Source: Rhodocollybia butyracea | Taxonomy: Eukaryota; Basidiomycota; Agaricomycetes; Agaricales; Omphalotaceae | NCBI GenBank assembly: GCA_015501585.1 | Contig: JADNRY010000284.1 | Span: 1-64,000, forward strand | Reading direction: 5' to 3' | Length of the DNA: 64,000 bases | Shown: positions 1 through 12,200 of the stretch, one piece after another | How the letters are laid out: each line of letters starts with the position of its first letter | Position numbering within the stretch: the first letter of the stretch is position 1 | The notes under the pieces: model-generated | Databases searched by the model: none | The model's input: only the letters and a program-made list of their open reading frames with translations | Told to the model about the DNA's origin: nothing | Program-made: the position numbers and the translations under genes

Positions 1-1600
1 TCCGAAACAGACTTTCTCCTTTGGTTATTAGTTGTAGAAGTGGAGGATAATGCTCAGTGTTGTGGTTGAATGATGGACTGCTTTCTTTGCTGTAAGTAAG
101 TGGTCGGTAGCGGTTGGGCGTGCGCGTGAAGTGTCGGTGTTTTGTACCAGTGTTTTCATAAGCTAATTATTGCATGTGCTCATATATGTTATGGTGTTAT
201 TGTATTATTAGTTTTTCAATGTAGAGGCGAAAGTGTTGGTTATCATTACAAAAAATGGTACTACATTAACGATTGAGGAATGAAACTACAGTTTGAATTT
301 TGTCAGAGGTGAATAGCTTGACGTGTTTATGTCCACCTTGATTTACAGTTATCGCGGTAGGTCAAAAGAACTTGAACACTTACACGATGTACAGATGAGT
401 TTGGGTCGATCAACAGAAATGTCTTCAAGCTACAAGTGGAGTAACACATTCACCATCTGTGATACATCATCCTCATCTGTGCAATGAAACACACCTTCAA
501 CCTTTTTCAAAACACTCTTCCGAAGAAGTACATGATCAACTCCACCAGAATTCTGAATCAACTTGCATCATCTCAGAAGCCAATGCGGAGCCGAATACTT
601 GCCTATAGCCTGGGCCAACATGCTCAAACTTATTATCATCTTCAATATCAACAAATTCACCACATTCGCAAGCATATCAAACATATAGCAGCCTTCCGAG
701 TTTTAAACCTCTTCCCAATCATCTGAGGAAGCACTGTAAACATAGAAAAAGGAAGCGAATTCAACAGCATTGGTATGATGGCCCAGGATCGCCTTTTCAC
801 TGAGAAAAATCTCTCGTACTGTACTGTATACATAGCATTCATAACAGCAAAAGTGATCCTAGAAACAAGATATGGTGGCAGAGGTAACAGTAAAAGTGGT
901 CCTAGAAACAAGATGTGGCAGCGGAAGTGTAATGGTAAAAGTGGTCCTAGAAACAAGATACGGCGGCAGAAGTGGATATGGTGATACGTACGGCGATAGA
1001 GTTGTAGTGGTCGAAACCTGTGAAAACGTTATCGCCAAAGAGCATCATCCAATCAGTGTGCGAAGTATTGCGTCATAGCAGAAATCTGAAGGATCAGATA
1101 AGAAACGAGGTTCACAAGACCCTCTCTTCCCTTCGGTCAGAGTCGGGGAAGGCACGATAACAGATGGCAAGAGGAGACTACTCCATGGGACTTTTTGGAT
1201 GAAAACGGCGAAGAAATTGTTAGCGATGATGAGGTAACTGACGCTTCATCCACAATTCCCTTACTTAGGTGCTTATTCCCTGAATGCAGGATCCGACTAC
1301 TAAGAGCTACAGATCCATGATATATCGTTCAAGTTAGATGTCAATTTGGTGCTTTGCTCCTGATTTTTTCGAAAGCACCTCGAAGTATGGCGTGGGAGTA
1401 TCAGTGAATGATCTCCATTCCGTTGTGTAAAAAGTGTAGTTGAAATCTATGGCAATTCTATCAACACCTCGAGAAAGTCCACCACCACCGCCATTGAGTC
1501 TAATCTTTGTCTAGCCCCAGAACGAGTGCGTACTTGTTATTCCTCGTCTTTTAGCGCGATTATTCTATCCACGATGCCAATCAGGTTCCCCCCACTGCGC
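1..1600. other. No recognisable gene
   Basis: I see no convincing gene here. Short open frames exist on both strands but lack continuity, plausible splicing or recognisable motifs. A short acidic coding-like patch around 1170-1250 could be a relic exon but cannot be assigned. The only clear structure is the small tandem repeat at 847-980. Confidence 0.5.
847..980. repeat. Short tandem repeat, about 44-bp period, three copies
   Basis: Three successive units begin at about 847, 890 and 935 and share the core GTCCTAGAAACAAGAT followed by a GGCGGCAGAAG-like tail. Units differ by a few substitutions, and the period changes from 43 to 45 bp. No gene context is recognisable. Confidence 0.75.
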
Positions 1601-1605
1601 CGTTC

Positions 1606-1790
1606 TCTTCGATTGATGCTTACAGCAACAAATGGGTAGATTGGTTCTGCGTTGCCGTTTCCATACGCGATTCAGGCGACATGAAACAATGTCTGTTGGA
1701 TTTTGGAGAGCCATCATACAAGTACGATACTTCCAAAGTCGGATTGCGGCCTCATGACTCCATGGTGGTTAATTTATGATTTAATGAAAC
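1606..1790 (+). pseudogene. Relic exon, paralogue of the 3.3-kb coiled-coil gene
   Basis: The segment aligns by eye with 3300-3480: both contain a CGCGATTCA(G/C)GCGAC(A/G)TGAAACA stretch, then AAGTACGATACT, then a CTCCATG..TTCATGGTGGT-like block. The encoded pattern (RDSGDMKQ against RDSRDVKH) agrees. No downstream exons follow, so this is a diverged fragment of a duplicated gene. Confidence 0.55.
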
Positions 1791-1799
1791 GAATTTGGG

Positions 1800-3200
1800 C
1801 CCTTGAACTTGTGCCTGCAGACGCTTTTCCTTTGTCATAGTTAGTAGGCGGCTCGTATCCGGCCTACAGCTTCCTCTTTGCAAGCATGGGAATCCGCGGT
1901 GCCATCCCTCGGGCGCGGTAGCAAGAGTTCGAGCCACGCCAGTAATCTGAGGAGAGACCTGAGGACCAGCTGGACATTCTCCAAACTTTGCGGTTGTTCC
2001 AGCGTCGGAAAGAAAATCTCTTCCGGCTTGAGTGTAAATTGGTAGTCACAGAAGGAAGTACCGTGTTTGAACAAGTTGACTCTCTTACTCGTTATACATA
2101 CACTGACGGTCCATACATATTACATATACATACAAATGCACGACTATAGTGGTATTACCACTTATTAGCTCATTAGTTACTCTGAATACACAAACCTCGA
2201 CGATCGCGGAGCATAATCAAATTTACTTCACAAAAACTTGCACAAAGCAAACGTTCATACCAAAAACGTGAGGCAGGGGAAGATGGCCGGTACGTTTTTC
2301 CATTTGGTCTATCAGCAAGTAGAAGATGAATTCGACCGTCGGCGCATGCCTGCTACGCACAAAATCAGATGAATCATGCGATAAGATATGATATGTAAAC
2401 TAAAATTTGTTGACATCGACTCCCTCACGTAGCTCATGGAAAACATAGCAAAAAACCCCTACTAGTGGAGCAAAACCATATAGAAACGGTAGGGGATCAA
2501 TTGGACTAACGGTGGGATCAAAGCAAGGTGTACTGCACTTGCAGGAATCTTCCGAGGAGCTGTAGGAAGCTGTGGGTGTAGATAGCTACTTGCAGCCTCT
2601 TAACAGCACTTTTACAGCCCATCTCATGATGCTCCACCACGCGGAAATGAATCTCAAAAAAGAAAAAAGGGCACAATAAGCCGAAAAAGATTGCAACTGT
2701 GAGTAACGGTGTGCTGGCTACTATGCCAGGAGGAGTCCTGAGGAGTCGCGATAGCCGTGTCTTAGATGCCACCAAGACATCCAGTCGAAGCGAAAAAGGG
2801 ACAGCCTGAAATGGCTGGAGCAAGGAGTGCTGTGGCTCGCGTTGTTCGCGTGGGATATGGTAAGCAGTTCAAGTTGCAGCAAGAAGAGCGGAAGTAATCT
2901 GAAAATACTTCCATGGAGATATTGGTAGCGAAAAGTGCTGATAAAAACGAGGTAATTATTCTAAAGAAAGCTTTGAGAAACGAGGTATCCTCAGGTCGGC
3001 TTTCAATTTTTGTTATTTGTTCCATCATTTGTGGGGGAAATCATCATAAAGATTGACACCATGTGGGCGTTCAAGCGCTCGAGACCCGGACCGGCGTCAG
3101 GTGCGTTCCACATTGACAACACGTTGTAATGTGCAAGTTACAATCTCTGAAAGAGTCAAAAGGCCATGGCTCTGACACTGGCTAAAGGACTACGTTTCCT
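1800..3200. other. No recognisable gene
   Basis: No ORF here has recognisable motifs, and I could not assemble a spliced gene on either strand. The stretch at 2520-3030 is open on the minus strand over about 100 codons in two frames but shows no family signature. Confidence 0.4.
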
Positions 3201-3259
3201 TTATCTTCGAGTCTTGACCCTCATGAATATGGACTATCTCCCTACGCCAAACTGAATCT

Positions 3260-4487
3260 CCCTGTTCTTCGCTTTTCTTTCCTGCAACTGAAGAGAACCG
3301 GGAGGCACAAAGGATTAGGTTGGCTTCTCCGCTGCCATTCTCAGTACGCGATTCACGCGACGTGAAACACGATTTATTGACACGTGGAGACCCCTGCGAC
3401 CATCTTTTGGTCACCCAAGTACGATACTACCAGAGAGTTATCGCACCGCTCCATGAATTCATGGTGGTCGAATTCAAGGACATTCGGCGGACGGATGCTG
3501 AAGTCAAGAGCTACGTTCTTCTTGAGCGATGGGGTTCTGATTTTCGACCCCCTAATAAATCTTTGAAGAAAATCGAAAGGCATGAGCTTGATGCTAACCA
3601 GATCAGGTAAGCGAATCAACTCTCAGACCGTTTTCCTTGATTTTCCTACACCCGCGTAGGTCCACAGATGGTCTCAATGGTTCCGCATCGCACAGTCGCA
3701 GCTCATCTTCTACGTCCCTCACTGCTAGTCTTCATTCATCATCCAACTCCTCTTCCGTTGCAAACGACCGATTCATCATTTTTCTTCGCCGTAAGATGGC
3801 AGATGTTGATAAATTGGAGCCTTCGGGGTATACACTTCTGGCTACTCTAACTCGTCCATCTTCTTCCTCATTCAATATGGCGAAACTGGCTGTTTTGACA
3901 AACCTGCGTGACTGAGGACATACCCATCTACAACACGCTGGATTCACAGTGCTTTTACTTTGGGAGGGTTATATGGGAAGTCATGAGGATGGAAATGGGA
4001 GTTCCTTCGGATGAGGCTGTTGCTCCTAATGATCCTGGAGATATGAAAGTTGATCCTTTACATTGGGCGAGTCATTATGTGAAGGGTAAAATGGCGGACA
4101 AGGTGAAAAAGTAGCCATGGTGCTCCGGCCATAAGAGCCAAGTTTAATGACGCTTGGCTTTTGTTTGACGAGGCAGTTCGGGAAAGTGTTGCGGTAAGTT
4201 TTTACATGTATTCATGGCAAATCTGATGTCTTTACTTTAGCGACATCAAAAAACCGATCTTGGACTTGGAAGCCTCTGTCTTGAAGGAACGACAACGGCG
4301 AGAACAGTTGGAAGAGGAACAACGACGATCGGAGGCTGTTATCGTGGAGGAACGACGACGATCGGAGGCTGTTATCGTGGAGGAACGACGACGAACGGCG
4401 GCTGCTATCTTGGAAAAGGAAGCTCTCTTCCTTAAAGTCCAGCGCCTCGAAGCTCAGATTGCGAATGCAAGTGCTTCACAGGCTTGA
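3260..4487 (+). pseudogene. Agaricomycete-type coiled-coil protein, probably frameshifted
   Basis: The function is unknown. The exon around 3270-3607 encodes a segment resembling uncharacterised Agaricomycete proteins (HEFMVVEFKDIRR followed by VLLERWG). A GT-AG intron (about 3607-3658) leads to a Ser-rich exon, then a segment with FYFGRVIWEVMRMEMGV, and a last exon (about 4245-4487) that is a strongly charged coiled coil of Arg/Glu repeats. The frame breaks near 3910 (one surplus base between NLRD and EDIPIYN) and again near 4112 (between DKVKK and SHGAPAIRAKF), so as read no continuous protein is made. The true start is uncertain; the open frame reaches upstream of the first ATG at 3320. 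A relic of the same family lies at 1606-1790. A recently decayed gene or sequencing error would both fit. Confidence 0.5.
4327..4392 (+). repeat. Perfect 33-bp tandem duplication inside the coiled coil
   Basis: Two adjacent identical 33-bp units (4327-4359 and 4360-4392) encode RSEAVIVEERR twice. The next unit is a diverged copy (RTAAAILEKE). The 11-residue step fits a coiled-coil (hendecad) repeat. Confidence 0.85.
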
Positions 4488-4499
4488 AATTTTTGAAGG

Positions 4500-6284
4500 T
4501 CTCCTTCAACTGTTCGAGGAGAAGTCTATGAAAGTCTTATACACATATAAAGTCAGCATTTGTACTATCAATAAACATGTTGCGAAACTACTACATCTCA
4601 GCTAGACCGTTGGTCATCGATATGTTATGCTATTTCTTTTGTGCTTGGACTGAATGGTATTTTTTCTCGCTTTTTCTAGCAAACATATGACCGACGGCTT
4701 CGATGCGAGCAGCGGATCAAGTAGATTAGGAGTTACAAAGTCAGTGTCACACCTAGAGTCGAACGGAGATTCGAAAAGAGCTCTCAACTCAGCACCGGCC
4801 TGTTTTCAGTTCGGCTTTGCCTAACATCATTTCCGAGTCTTCCATTACCCGCAAATACACACAGCAAAATGTCTTTCAGTCGGTCTAGCTGGACATCGTT
4901 AATTCCAATTTTGTGATTATGCAAGGTCAACTTATGGGAATGGTCGACCCTCGAAGAAGCGGCTGGTGCTCGCGTATTCAGAGGGCGCAACGAAAATTTT
5001 CGCTCGCTATCATGACCAAAAATACAAGCGCGTACGACGTCCTCAACGTCAACAGAAAGCAATATCAAACGTCCGAAAAGGAGTTGAGCAGTTCAGCCGC
5101 GCGATGACCACATCTACTCAAAAAGGCCGCAGTGGAGCGAAAAGAGGCGAAAGAGTTTGCAAAGGGGATCAAGTTAAGCAGTAGACAAAGGACGTTGAAA
5201 AGGAAAGGGTGCCAAGGCTTCATACAGGAGAAGCTTGCACCGGGGACAATGCGAGATGAGGAGGAAACATCAGAAGAAGTGATCGATTGAAGCGGTAAGT
5301 TCTGCAATCTTTATGTAGTTTCTTATCGTGTGTTCCCCAGGCAGAAGTCGTACGTGTCGAAGCAGAAGAAAGCCAAGGTTAGCGTCGATTAACGTTGATT
5401 GTCTAGAGGCCGATCGCAACGCCTATAAAGCCGTCGACAAAGTTGAAGTTCAAACTTTTACTACCTCCGAGAATACCAACAACATCGCTACCGGTGGACG
5501 TCAGATTTGCGCACATAGTGTTCAGTGGTCTGAAGAAGAAGCTTGTACTAATTCGCCTTGAATTCCGTGAAATCCGTTTGTGACGCTCATCCGATTTGCC
5601 AGCCGCCACTTGGACTGTAAACATTTTCTGCGTTTTTATTTGCCATCCAAACTTCAAAAGGGAAACTTTAAAGGCTCACCAATGACTTTGGCTGGTTGTG
5701 TATCCGATGCTACTAATCTCGAGTCTATCGTGTCCGCTCTGCACGCCAAAGACTTAGCATTCCAATTTTCCCTCTCATCATCGCGTATGTTCGACAAACA
5801 CTGGTATTCGGAAATCATTCTTGTGATCGATGATAATGCAGCACTCTCAGTCACAACGTCCTCAAGATCAAGTCTCGATGCCCCATTGCGAATGGTCAGT
5901 CGGTCCTTTTGCTCTGGATGATGATACAGCCTTTACTTAACGCTCGAAGGTTGATTTCAAGTGAACTCTTTTCTCGCTGACAGTGTTTGAGTGCTAACAA
6001 TCAGATTTCTCCAGGTCTGCTCGGCTGCCCAGTGACGGTCCTGCGAAGATGGGTTCGGAGTCCAAGTCCGACTTGAGAATAATTACCAAGATGATAGAGG
6101 TGTAGCGGCCACAAGTTGAAGAGTAGCTTTTTGGAAATTACGAGCTTCTTTCGTCGTGCTCACTGCTTACTCAGATCTCAGACTTGGCTTACTGATACTC
6201 GTGAACGATTCTAGACAGTGTCAGCAGGTACAAACAGCTATATAAACTAATCGTGATTCTCGACAGTGTTCTTGACAAGTTCTA
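4500..6284. other. Unassigned region with weak coding traces
   Basis: Some stretches look coding-like on the plus strand (4960-5180, basic and charged; 5580-5921, open for 113 codons), but I could not join them into a gene or recognise a family. They may be remnants of an old gene or element. I see no tRNA, terminal repeat or transposase motif. Confidence 0.35.
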
Positions 6285-7627
6285 ATGCCTCCAACAACAC
6301 AAAAAGCCCTCCTACTCGAACGCGTAAATGGTGAATTTTACACGAGCACTCGGCCCGTCCCAAAAACCCGCTCCTGGAGAACTTCTCGTCAAGGTAGTCT
6401 TGGGTTTAATCGGAAGCCTGGAACAGGTAAATATTGACAAAAATCACAGATTCAGGCATTCGCTTTGAATCCAGTTGACTACAAGATCCAACATTCGGAC
6501 TTTTTCTTCATGAAGCACTTCCCAGCTGTTCTGGGAAGTGATATCGCAGGAGACGTGGAAGTGGTAGGAGAGGGTGTTCAAGGATGGGCGAAGGGAGATA
6601 GGGTGTAAGTATCATTTGAAGCTGCGACTCGAGTCAAGTTATGAATGAAAACTCATCGATTCTTCCATTTAGCTTTTTCCAAGGAAATCTCGCAGACAGT
6701 GACTATGCTGCATTTCAGCAATATGCCCTCGTTCCCTCTGATCTAGCAATAAAGGTGAGCAGTATCGTGTATCGTCAATAGATGTATCACCCCCATAACT
6801 TCCTCCGTTCATAGTGCCCCGAGAACACTTCATACGAACAAGCATCCACTATCCCGGTTGCCTTCATGGCAGCTGCGTATGGATTGCTTGCTCCCGAACC
6901 GATGGGCGCTGGCCTCTATGACGCTCAAGTCAAGTTTTCCGGGTCTTCGGCATTTGTACTGGGCGGGAGTACTTCAGTGGGTCAATACGGTATGCATAAA
7001 CCAAATGAATACAACCAGTGTTTTAGCCACGACTCACTAAATCCTAAATTCAGTCATCCAGCTTCTCAAATTCCATGGATTCAGCCAAATCATCGCCTAC
7101 GCTTCCGGACACCAAACTCAGTTCTTGAAAAGCCTAGGAGCTACGGATGTTATCGATAGGAAGAAAGTTCCATTGGATGACCTTCCGGTTGCGTTAGAGC
7201 AGCATCTCACCAACGAGCTAAAGATCACGTACGATGCGGTGGGTTCGCCAGAGACACAGCAAGCTGGCAATCTATGTACTCTACCTGGTGGTATCCTCAT
7301 CTCGACCATGCCTCATAAAACTGTCGACCTCGGAGACTTTGGGAAAAAATTCTTCAATCCAATGGCGGTCGTCTATCTTCCGGAATGCCGAGAATTTGGG
7401 AGGGTAATTTGCAGAAATTTGGAAGAGTGGCTTCGGACTGGAGTAGTTATAGTGAGTGTTATAACTTGTGAGATATCCTGCGTGAACTTAACGTGTAATC
7501 GTATATGTAGCCTTCAATTGTGGAAGCGCTTCCAGTTGGATTGGAGCCGGTTCTTTCTGGGCTTGAGAGGTTGAGGAACAACCAAGTTAGCGGGGTAAAG
7601 TTAGTTGGACGGCCAGATCCGGTCTGA
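6285..7627 (+). CDS. Medium-chain zinc-type dehydrogenase / enoyl-reductase-like oxidoreductase, one frameshift
   Basis: An NAD(P)H-dependent oxidoreductase of the GroES-like N-domain plus Rossmann fold type, in the fungal group close to quinone oxidoreductases and trans-enoyl reductases. Starting from ATG 6285, exons join through GT-AG introns at about 6393-6450, 6605-6670, 6755-6813, 6989-7053 and 7452-7511. The product runs from QKALLLERVNGEF through PAPGELLVKV, ALNPVDYKIQ, AVLGSDIAGDVEVVGEG and the nucleotide-binding FVLGGSTSVGQY to VGRPDPV. Structural-zinc cysteines are absent, as is usual for this subgroup. The frame breaks between RPVPK and PAPGELL: a run of five A at 6362-6366 should be four. 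Everything else is intact, so this is either a very recent lesion or an assembly error. The substrate cannot be read from sequence. Confidence 0.85.
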
Positions 7628-7875
7628 ATTCCTTCCGCGTAGTACTGTTATTGTATATATATTGCGTTGATTCGGTGGATTCTTGAGTCGAGTCCAAGTA
7701 GTGTTAGCTGGTTCCAGAGGTGCATGGGCAAATCGGATCTGTCGAGGTGAGGCGAGAACCCGGGCCGAGTCCTCGTCATCGTGATTGTAAATAGACGCTC
7801 GTGCCGGCACGTTGTGTCGGCCCATTTTTAAATTTTATTATTCCAAGCTGTCACAGACTTGTCGTTCGTTCAGTC

Positions 7876-9379
7876 ATGTCAAAACGCGTTAGGATTCTCG
7901 ATGTTGACGACGTTTCTTCTCATGCATCGTCTTCAAGCTGCTGGGTCTCCTACAAGGGCAAAGTCTACGACATTACCGGTTTCCTCGCCGACCATCCTGG
8001 AGGAGACGACATAATCCTTAAATACGCAGGACAAGATGTCGAGAAAGTTATGAGGGATGAAACCGAGCATGATCATTCGGAAAGTGCCTACGATATCTTG
8101 GAAGAACATGTTATCGGGAGACTTGGGTGCACAGACAATATCGTACGAGAGGGTATGTTTCATTTTTTGTTAATCCGAACATATTGCAGTCGCTAAAGTT
8201 TGCACTAGATTGGGAAGCCACGGATGATTTTGATCCAGACGCCACCGATGCTGCCGCAGACCTGCAGAAACACCAGTTTTTGGATCTCCAGAAGGCTTTG
8301 TTACCACAATTGTGGTACGCGAACTTCAGGTCCGTCGCACGAGAATAATGCTCTATATTCCCACTGAATTCTCTTCTAGTAAGGCGTATTATCTTCGTCA
8401 GGTCCATCAACCCCGACACTTGAGCGAATCTGCGCGTCTCTTTGGCCCGGACTATCTAGAGGTACGTCTATTCTGTTTGACTCGGGAAATTCACGCTCAA
8501 TGGAGTTCTTCAGGTATTCACTAAATCGAAATGGTATGTGGTGCCGATATTCTGGCTACCCATAGCGATCTATCTCTTCCTTCGCTCCGCCCTCCAATTC
8601 ACCGCTCCGCTCCCTTCATTCATGGTTGACCCGTCTCTCCCCTTATCCGGACTGGCCAACCTACCTATGGCTTCCATCTACAAGACCTTGATCTGCTTCT
8701 TCATTGGCAACTTTACCTGGACATTGCTGGAGTACTTTTTCCATAGATTCCTCTTCCACGTCGATTACTATCTACCCGATAAGCCTATTTTCTTGCTTCT
8801 TCACTTCCTGCTGCACGGCGTACACCACTATGTGCCTATGGATCGGTACGTGACCTTGTATCGTTTAGAAAGCCTTTGTCTTACGTTGTCGATTTCCAGA
8901 CTGCGACTTGTGATGCCGCCTCCGCTGTTCGCCATGTTAGAATGGCCAATGACTCGGTTAGCTTACAAGCTCTTCCCATTGCCTGTCGCCAACGGCATTA
9001 TATCAGGAGCTTTCGTATTCTGTAAGTCTAATCAATCACAACCGAGGGATCAATGACTAACGTATCTTGATTGTTTCAAGATATTTTGTATGATTGCATG
9101 CACTATGCGTACGTTGGTTCACTTTTCTTTTTCGTTCCGTAATTCATCTTATCGTTAGGTTACACCACACTCAACTCCCAGCGTACCTGAAGGAGATGAA
9201 AAAGTATCATCTTGCTCATCACTATAAGAACTTCGATCTTGGTTTTGGCGTTACTAGTACGTTGTGTCTAAAAATATCGCTTGAGCTGTTCCTGAGCTTG
9301 TTTCACAGGCAAAATCTGGGATGTGGTCTTCAACACCGTACTCCGGTATGATTTTGACTACTTAGATTCTATAGTATAA
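7876..9379 (+). CDS. SCS7: Sphingolipid fatty-acid 2-hydroxylase (cytochrome b5 fusion)
   Basis: Scs7/FAH1-type enzyme of the ER membrane that adds the 2-hydroxyl to very-long-chain acyl groups of ceramides. The N-terminal cytochrome b5 domain shows the heme signature DHPGGDDIILKYAGQD (around residues 36-51). The C-terminal part is the fatty-acid hydroxylase domain with the di-iron histidine boxes EYFFHRFLFH, LLHGVHHY, DCMHYALHH and HLAHHY, set among hydrophobic membrane segments. Seven introns with GT-AG ends (for example about 8152-8210, 8330-8377 and 8461-8513) restore a continuous frame. The last coding exon runs to TAA at 9377, with a tail of about ten residues after KIWDVVFNTVL. All catalytic histidines seen are intact. 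It is a housekeeping gene, transcribed in the same direction as the dehydrogenase 250 bp upstream, and gives no sign of belonging to a pathway cluster. Confidence 0.93.
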
Positions 9380-9775
9380 CTTAATAGTATGACTTCTGAA
9401 TGGGGCGTCCTTTCCTTACCGGTTATGGTGTCTTTTGCCCATGGACCGATTCACTTTCTGTTTCTATCGTATCAACTTCATGATTTAATGATATTGATTT
9501 TGACTGAGCTGTTACTATATTGAATGTTGTGTCGTCTGGACTGAATGAACGACTTCTTGATTCAAAATGACACGGTTAGGATATCTTGTCGTTTCAGACC
9601 AGGTCTTTACTGTACGAAGTCGTCAACTGTATACATAGTTAGATTCAGGATTATATACCTACGCGTCGTCGATAGGACATCTATATACAGGTGTAGGGTA
9701 TGCGGTAGTCAGATTATCGATGTAAATTCCAAAGTAGTATCAAGTAGCGCGGGAAGCAAGTAATGGCCAAAAGTC
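9380..9775. other. Intergenic region between two gene 3' ends
   Basis: The 3' ends of the convergent hydroxylase and zinc-cluster protein genes face each other here. I see no further gene or structured element. Confidence 0.5.
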
Positions 9776-11785
9776 CTAAGTCAAATCGTCGGGTGGGGGT
9801 TGGAACGCGGCATAATCCTCTTTCGCTTTCTCAATCTCGAATTCGTATTCTTGTAGCTTTTCTCCGTAGAATTGAGGCAGTATCTCGTCTGACCCTTCAA
9901 GCTCCCAATTACGGCTGTCGCAAGGGCTTTGCACACCCACAGGAGCGGGGCTATAGGATCGATGCTGAGGTTCGTTGGCTGGTTGGTGGAGAGGATGATG
10001 ATGGTGTATATAGTAGTTGTCTGCATAGGTAGGCGACGGGGACTCCTCCAATTCCGTATCGTACTCGAGATCAGCTGCGTTGCTTTTCACTCCCCCAGGA
10101 GCGGGGCTATAAGATCGGTGCTGAGGATGGTGCTGGGGATGATGATGACGCGTGTAATAGTTCTCTGCGTAGATAGGGGACGGGGACTCCTCCAGTTCGG
10201 CATCGTACTCGAGATCAGCCGCTGAGTTGCTTTGCACTCCCACAGGAGCGGGGCTATAAGATTGATGATCAGGATCGTAGTGAGGAAGGTGGTGGCGCAT
10301 ATAATAGTTCTCTGCGTAGGTGGGCGATGGAGGTTCCTCCAATTCAGTATCGTACTCGAGATCTGTAGTGTTTTCCGAGTCGGGCATCGGAATCTGGCTG
10401 TCGGTATTCGATGCGGGATAATAGCTCTGAGTGTCGACGAAGGCGTCCATGCCCCAAGTGACGGTGAATGGAATGTCTGTACCGGCGGCTGCAATCGCTA
10501 TATGAGAGTCTCAGTAATCAAAAATGGGAGGAAGTTGGGAGGCACGTACTGTAAGAGTGGTGATAATAGCTGGGATCGGGTTGGACGGGGGGATATGTGT
10601 AACTGCGTATAATGGTGGGAGGCTTAGCAGGAGGAGCAGGTGAAAGCGAAGACATCGACGAAGTTTGATAGTTGCGATTCGGAATCGGAGAAAAATGATT
10701 TTCTGTGGTCCAAAGTTCCTTTCGACGAGTTATTACTGGAAGGGGCGTCGTAGACGAAGAGAATTGGCAAGGGGAATCTTCTCGGGGAACCGGGGATTCG
10801 CGAGTGGGCTTTTCGATCTCCACCTTGGATTGGACGTCCATCCGGGAGTCCGACTCGTCGGCGCCGTGAGAAACATCGTCTACACCTGGTGCCAAGACTT
10901 GGTCGTAGCGATATGGTATCGGATCAGAACCTCCGGAGCTGGAAGGATAAGGATTCTTTAAAAAGAGATAGTCATTAAGGGCTGTCGAATATCGCGTAGC
11001 TAGGAAGACTTACACCGCGTTTCGATTCTTCAGAAAAAGAGCGGTTGTTGATCAATGGCGTAGGCGCTGGTGGAGGTATAGCAGATGATGGCTTAGCAGA
11101 TGATGGCTTTGAAGATAGTACTCGACGAATAGATTCAAGTTGCTTCTGTAGTTGTTTCTGTAGAAAAATCAGAAAGACGTATCATCGAGGAGGTTTGAAT
11201 CTCCTTACAGAAGTCAGTACGGGGATGATGTGGGCCAAAGGTTGGAGGAGCTCGTCTTCGGCATCCTTTTTAAACCAGTGAAGTAAACGGTCGTATTGCT
11301 CGTCGCTAATTCCCATAATGTCTTGAACGCGAAGTCGTTTCATCATCGGTACACGTGTGCATTTCATGTACGCTGGGCAATGAACACATTGCATGGCGGT
11401 AGCAGGAATTATGCACTCTTTCCTCCTGATGGCACATTGCTCGCATCCCTAGTAAATCAAGATGAATAAAAGGGTACAACGAAAAACCGACAGTACGGAC
11501 GATGTGTTGGTATTTGACATTGAGCTCGCGCCTTTCCCTGCGCGTGCCTTTTTTCTTGTATACTGTCTTGAATGTACTCTTGAGGTCATCATTGATTTCG
11601 AGAGAGTCCGTATTGCTGTCGGATACTCGTGTCGGCTCGCCATGTTGTCCATTTACCGAGTCAAGGCCAGAAAAAGTAGTAGAGGGAAAAGGTCGGTGGG
11701 GTCTAGGCTGTACCAACGGAAAAGGACCATCACGACGAATTGTTGAACGTGTCGAAACGTCCTCCTCGATGTAGGGGTTGTCCAT
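9776..11785 (-). CDS. Zinc-cluster (Cys6-like) protein with C-terminal tandem repeats, putative regulator
   Basis: The likely start is ATG at 11785 (MDNPYIEED), because this start is also preserved in the duplicated 5' fragments downstream. After a low-complexity N-terminus, an intron ending near 11451 leads to a six-cysteine cluster, CEQCAIRRKEC then CVHCPAYMKC, i.e. C-x2-C-x6-C-x8-C-x2-C-x5-C. This resembles Zn(II)2Cys6 binuclear clusters and the related Cys-rich motif common in Agaricomycete regulators. Next come a helical segment (SDEQYDRLLHWFKKDAEDEL), Ser/Pro-rich disordered exons and three tandem copies of a roughly 50-residue His/Pro/Tyr-rich unit. The protein ends at TAG 9776. DNA binding is inferred. 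It lies immediately downstream of the MATE array on the same strand, and its 5' end was copied together with the transporter. Confidence 0.72.
9941..10375 (-). repeat. Three in-frame tandem repeats of about 150 bp in the zinc-cluster protein gene
   Basis: The block AGGAGCGGGGCTATA recurs at about 9941, 10097 and 10244 (steps 156 and 147 bp). Each unit encodes DLEYD(T/A)ELEE, then SPSPTYAENYY, a His/Pro run and SYSPAPVGVQS. Steps are multiples of three, so copy number can change without breaking the frame. Confidence 0.88.
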
Positions 11786-12200
11786 GAGTGGACCAAAACA
11801 AAGTCCGAGCGTAACGTTTTTAAAGAAAAATCTTTCTCCCACCAATTTTAACCGGTCCCCTTCATCTTAAGATCTCAAAGTTAAAGATAGCGCTCGGTGG
11901 TTAGACAAGGGATCCTCTACTTCAATTACACATTTTCTCTAAGATTTACATACTGCTAAATTACGCTCATCAACCTACTTACAACAACCACCAACGCGTT
12001 TGCTCTATCGAAGCCCGATCGATATCGACATCAATGGTGGTCGCGTTTGTCCGAAGATACTTAACACATAATACACACATTGCCTTATGGGTATGAGGAC
12101 ACGTTCTAGGTGATAAATCTTTTTTTTTTATGAACCCTCCATAACTAGCTAGCAACTATGACATGTTCCCAACAGAGATATTCATTTGTGTTCCTTTCCA

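Noticed and set aside
847..980. CRISPR-like array
   Set aside because: The repeat runs continuously without unique spacers, and the genome is eukaryotic.
12121..12130. T run near 12120 as a Pol III terminator
   Set aside because: No A or B box or tRNA-like structure lies upstream; it is within a MATE 3' region.
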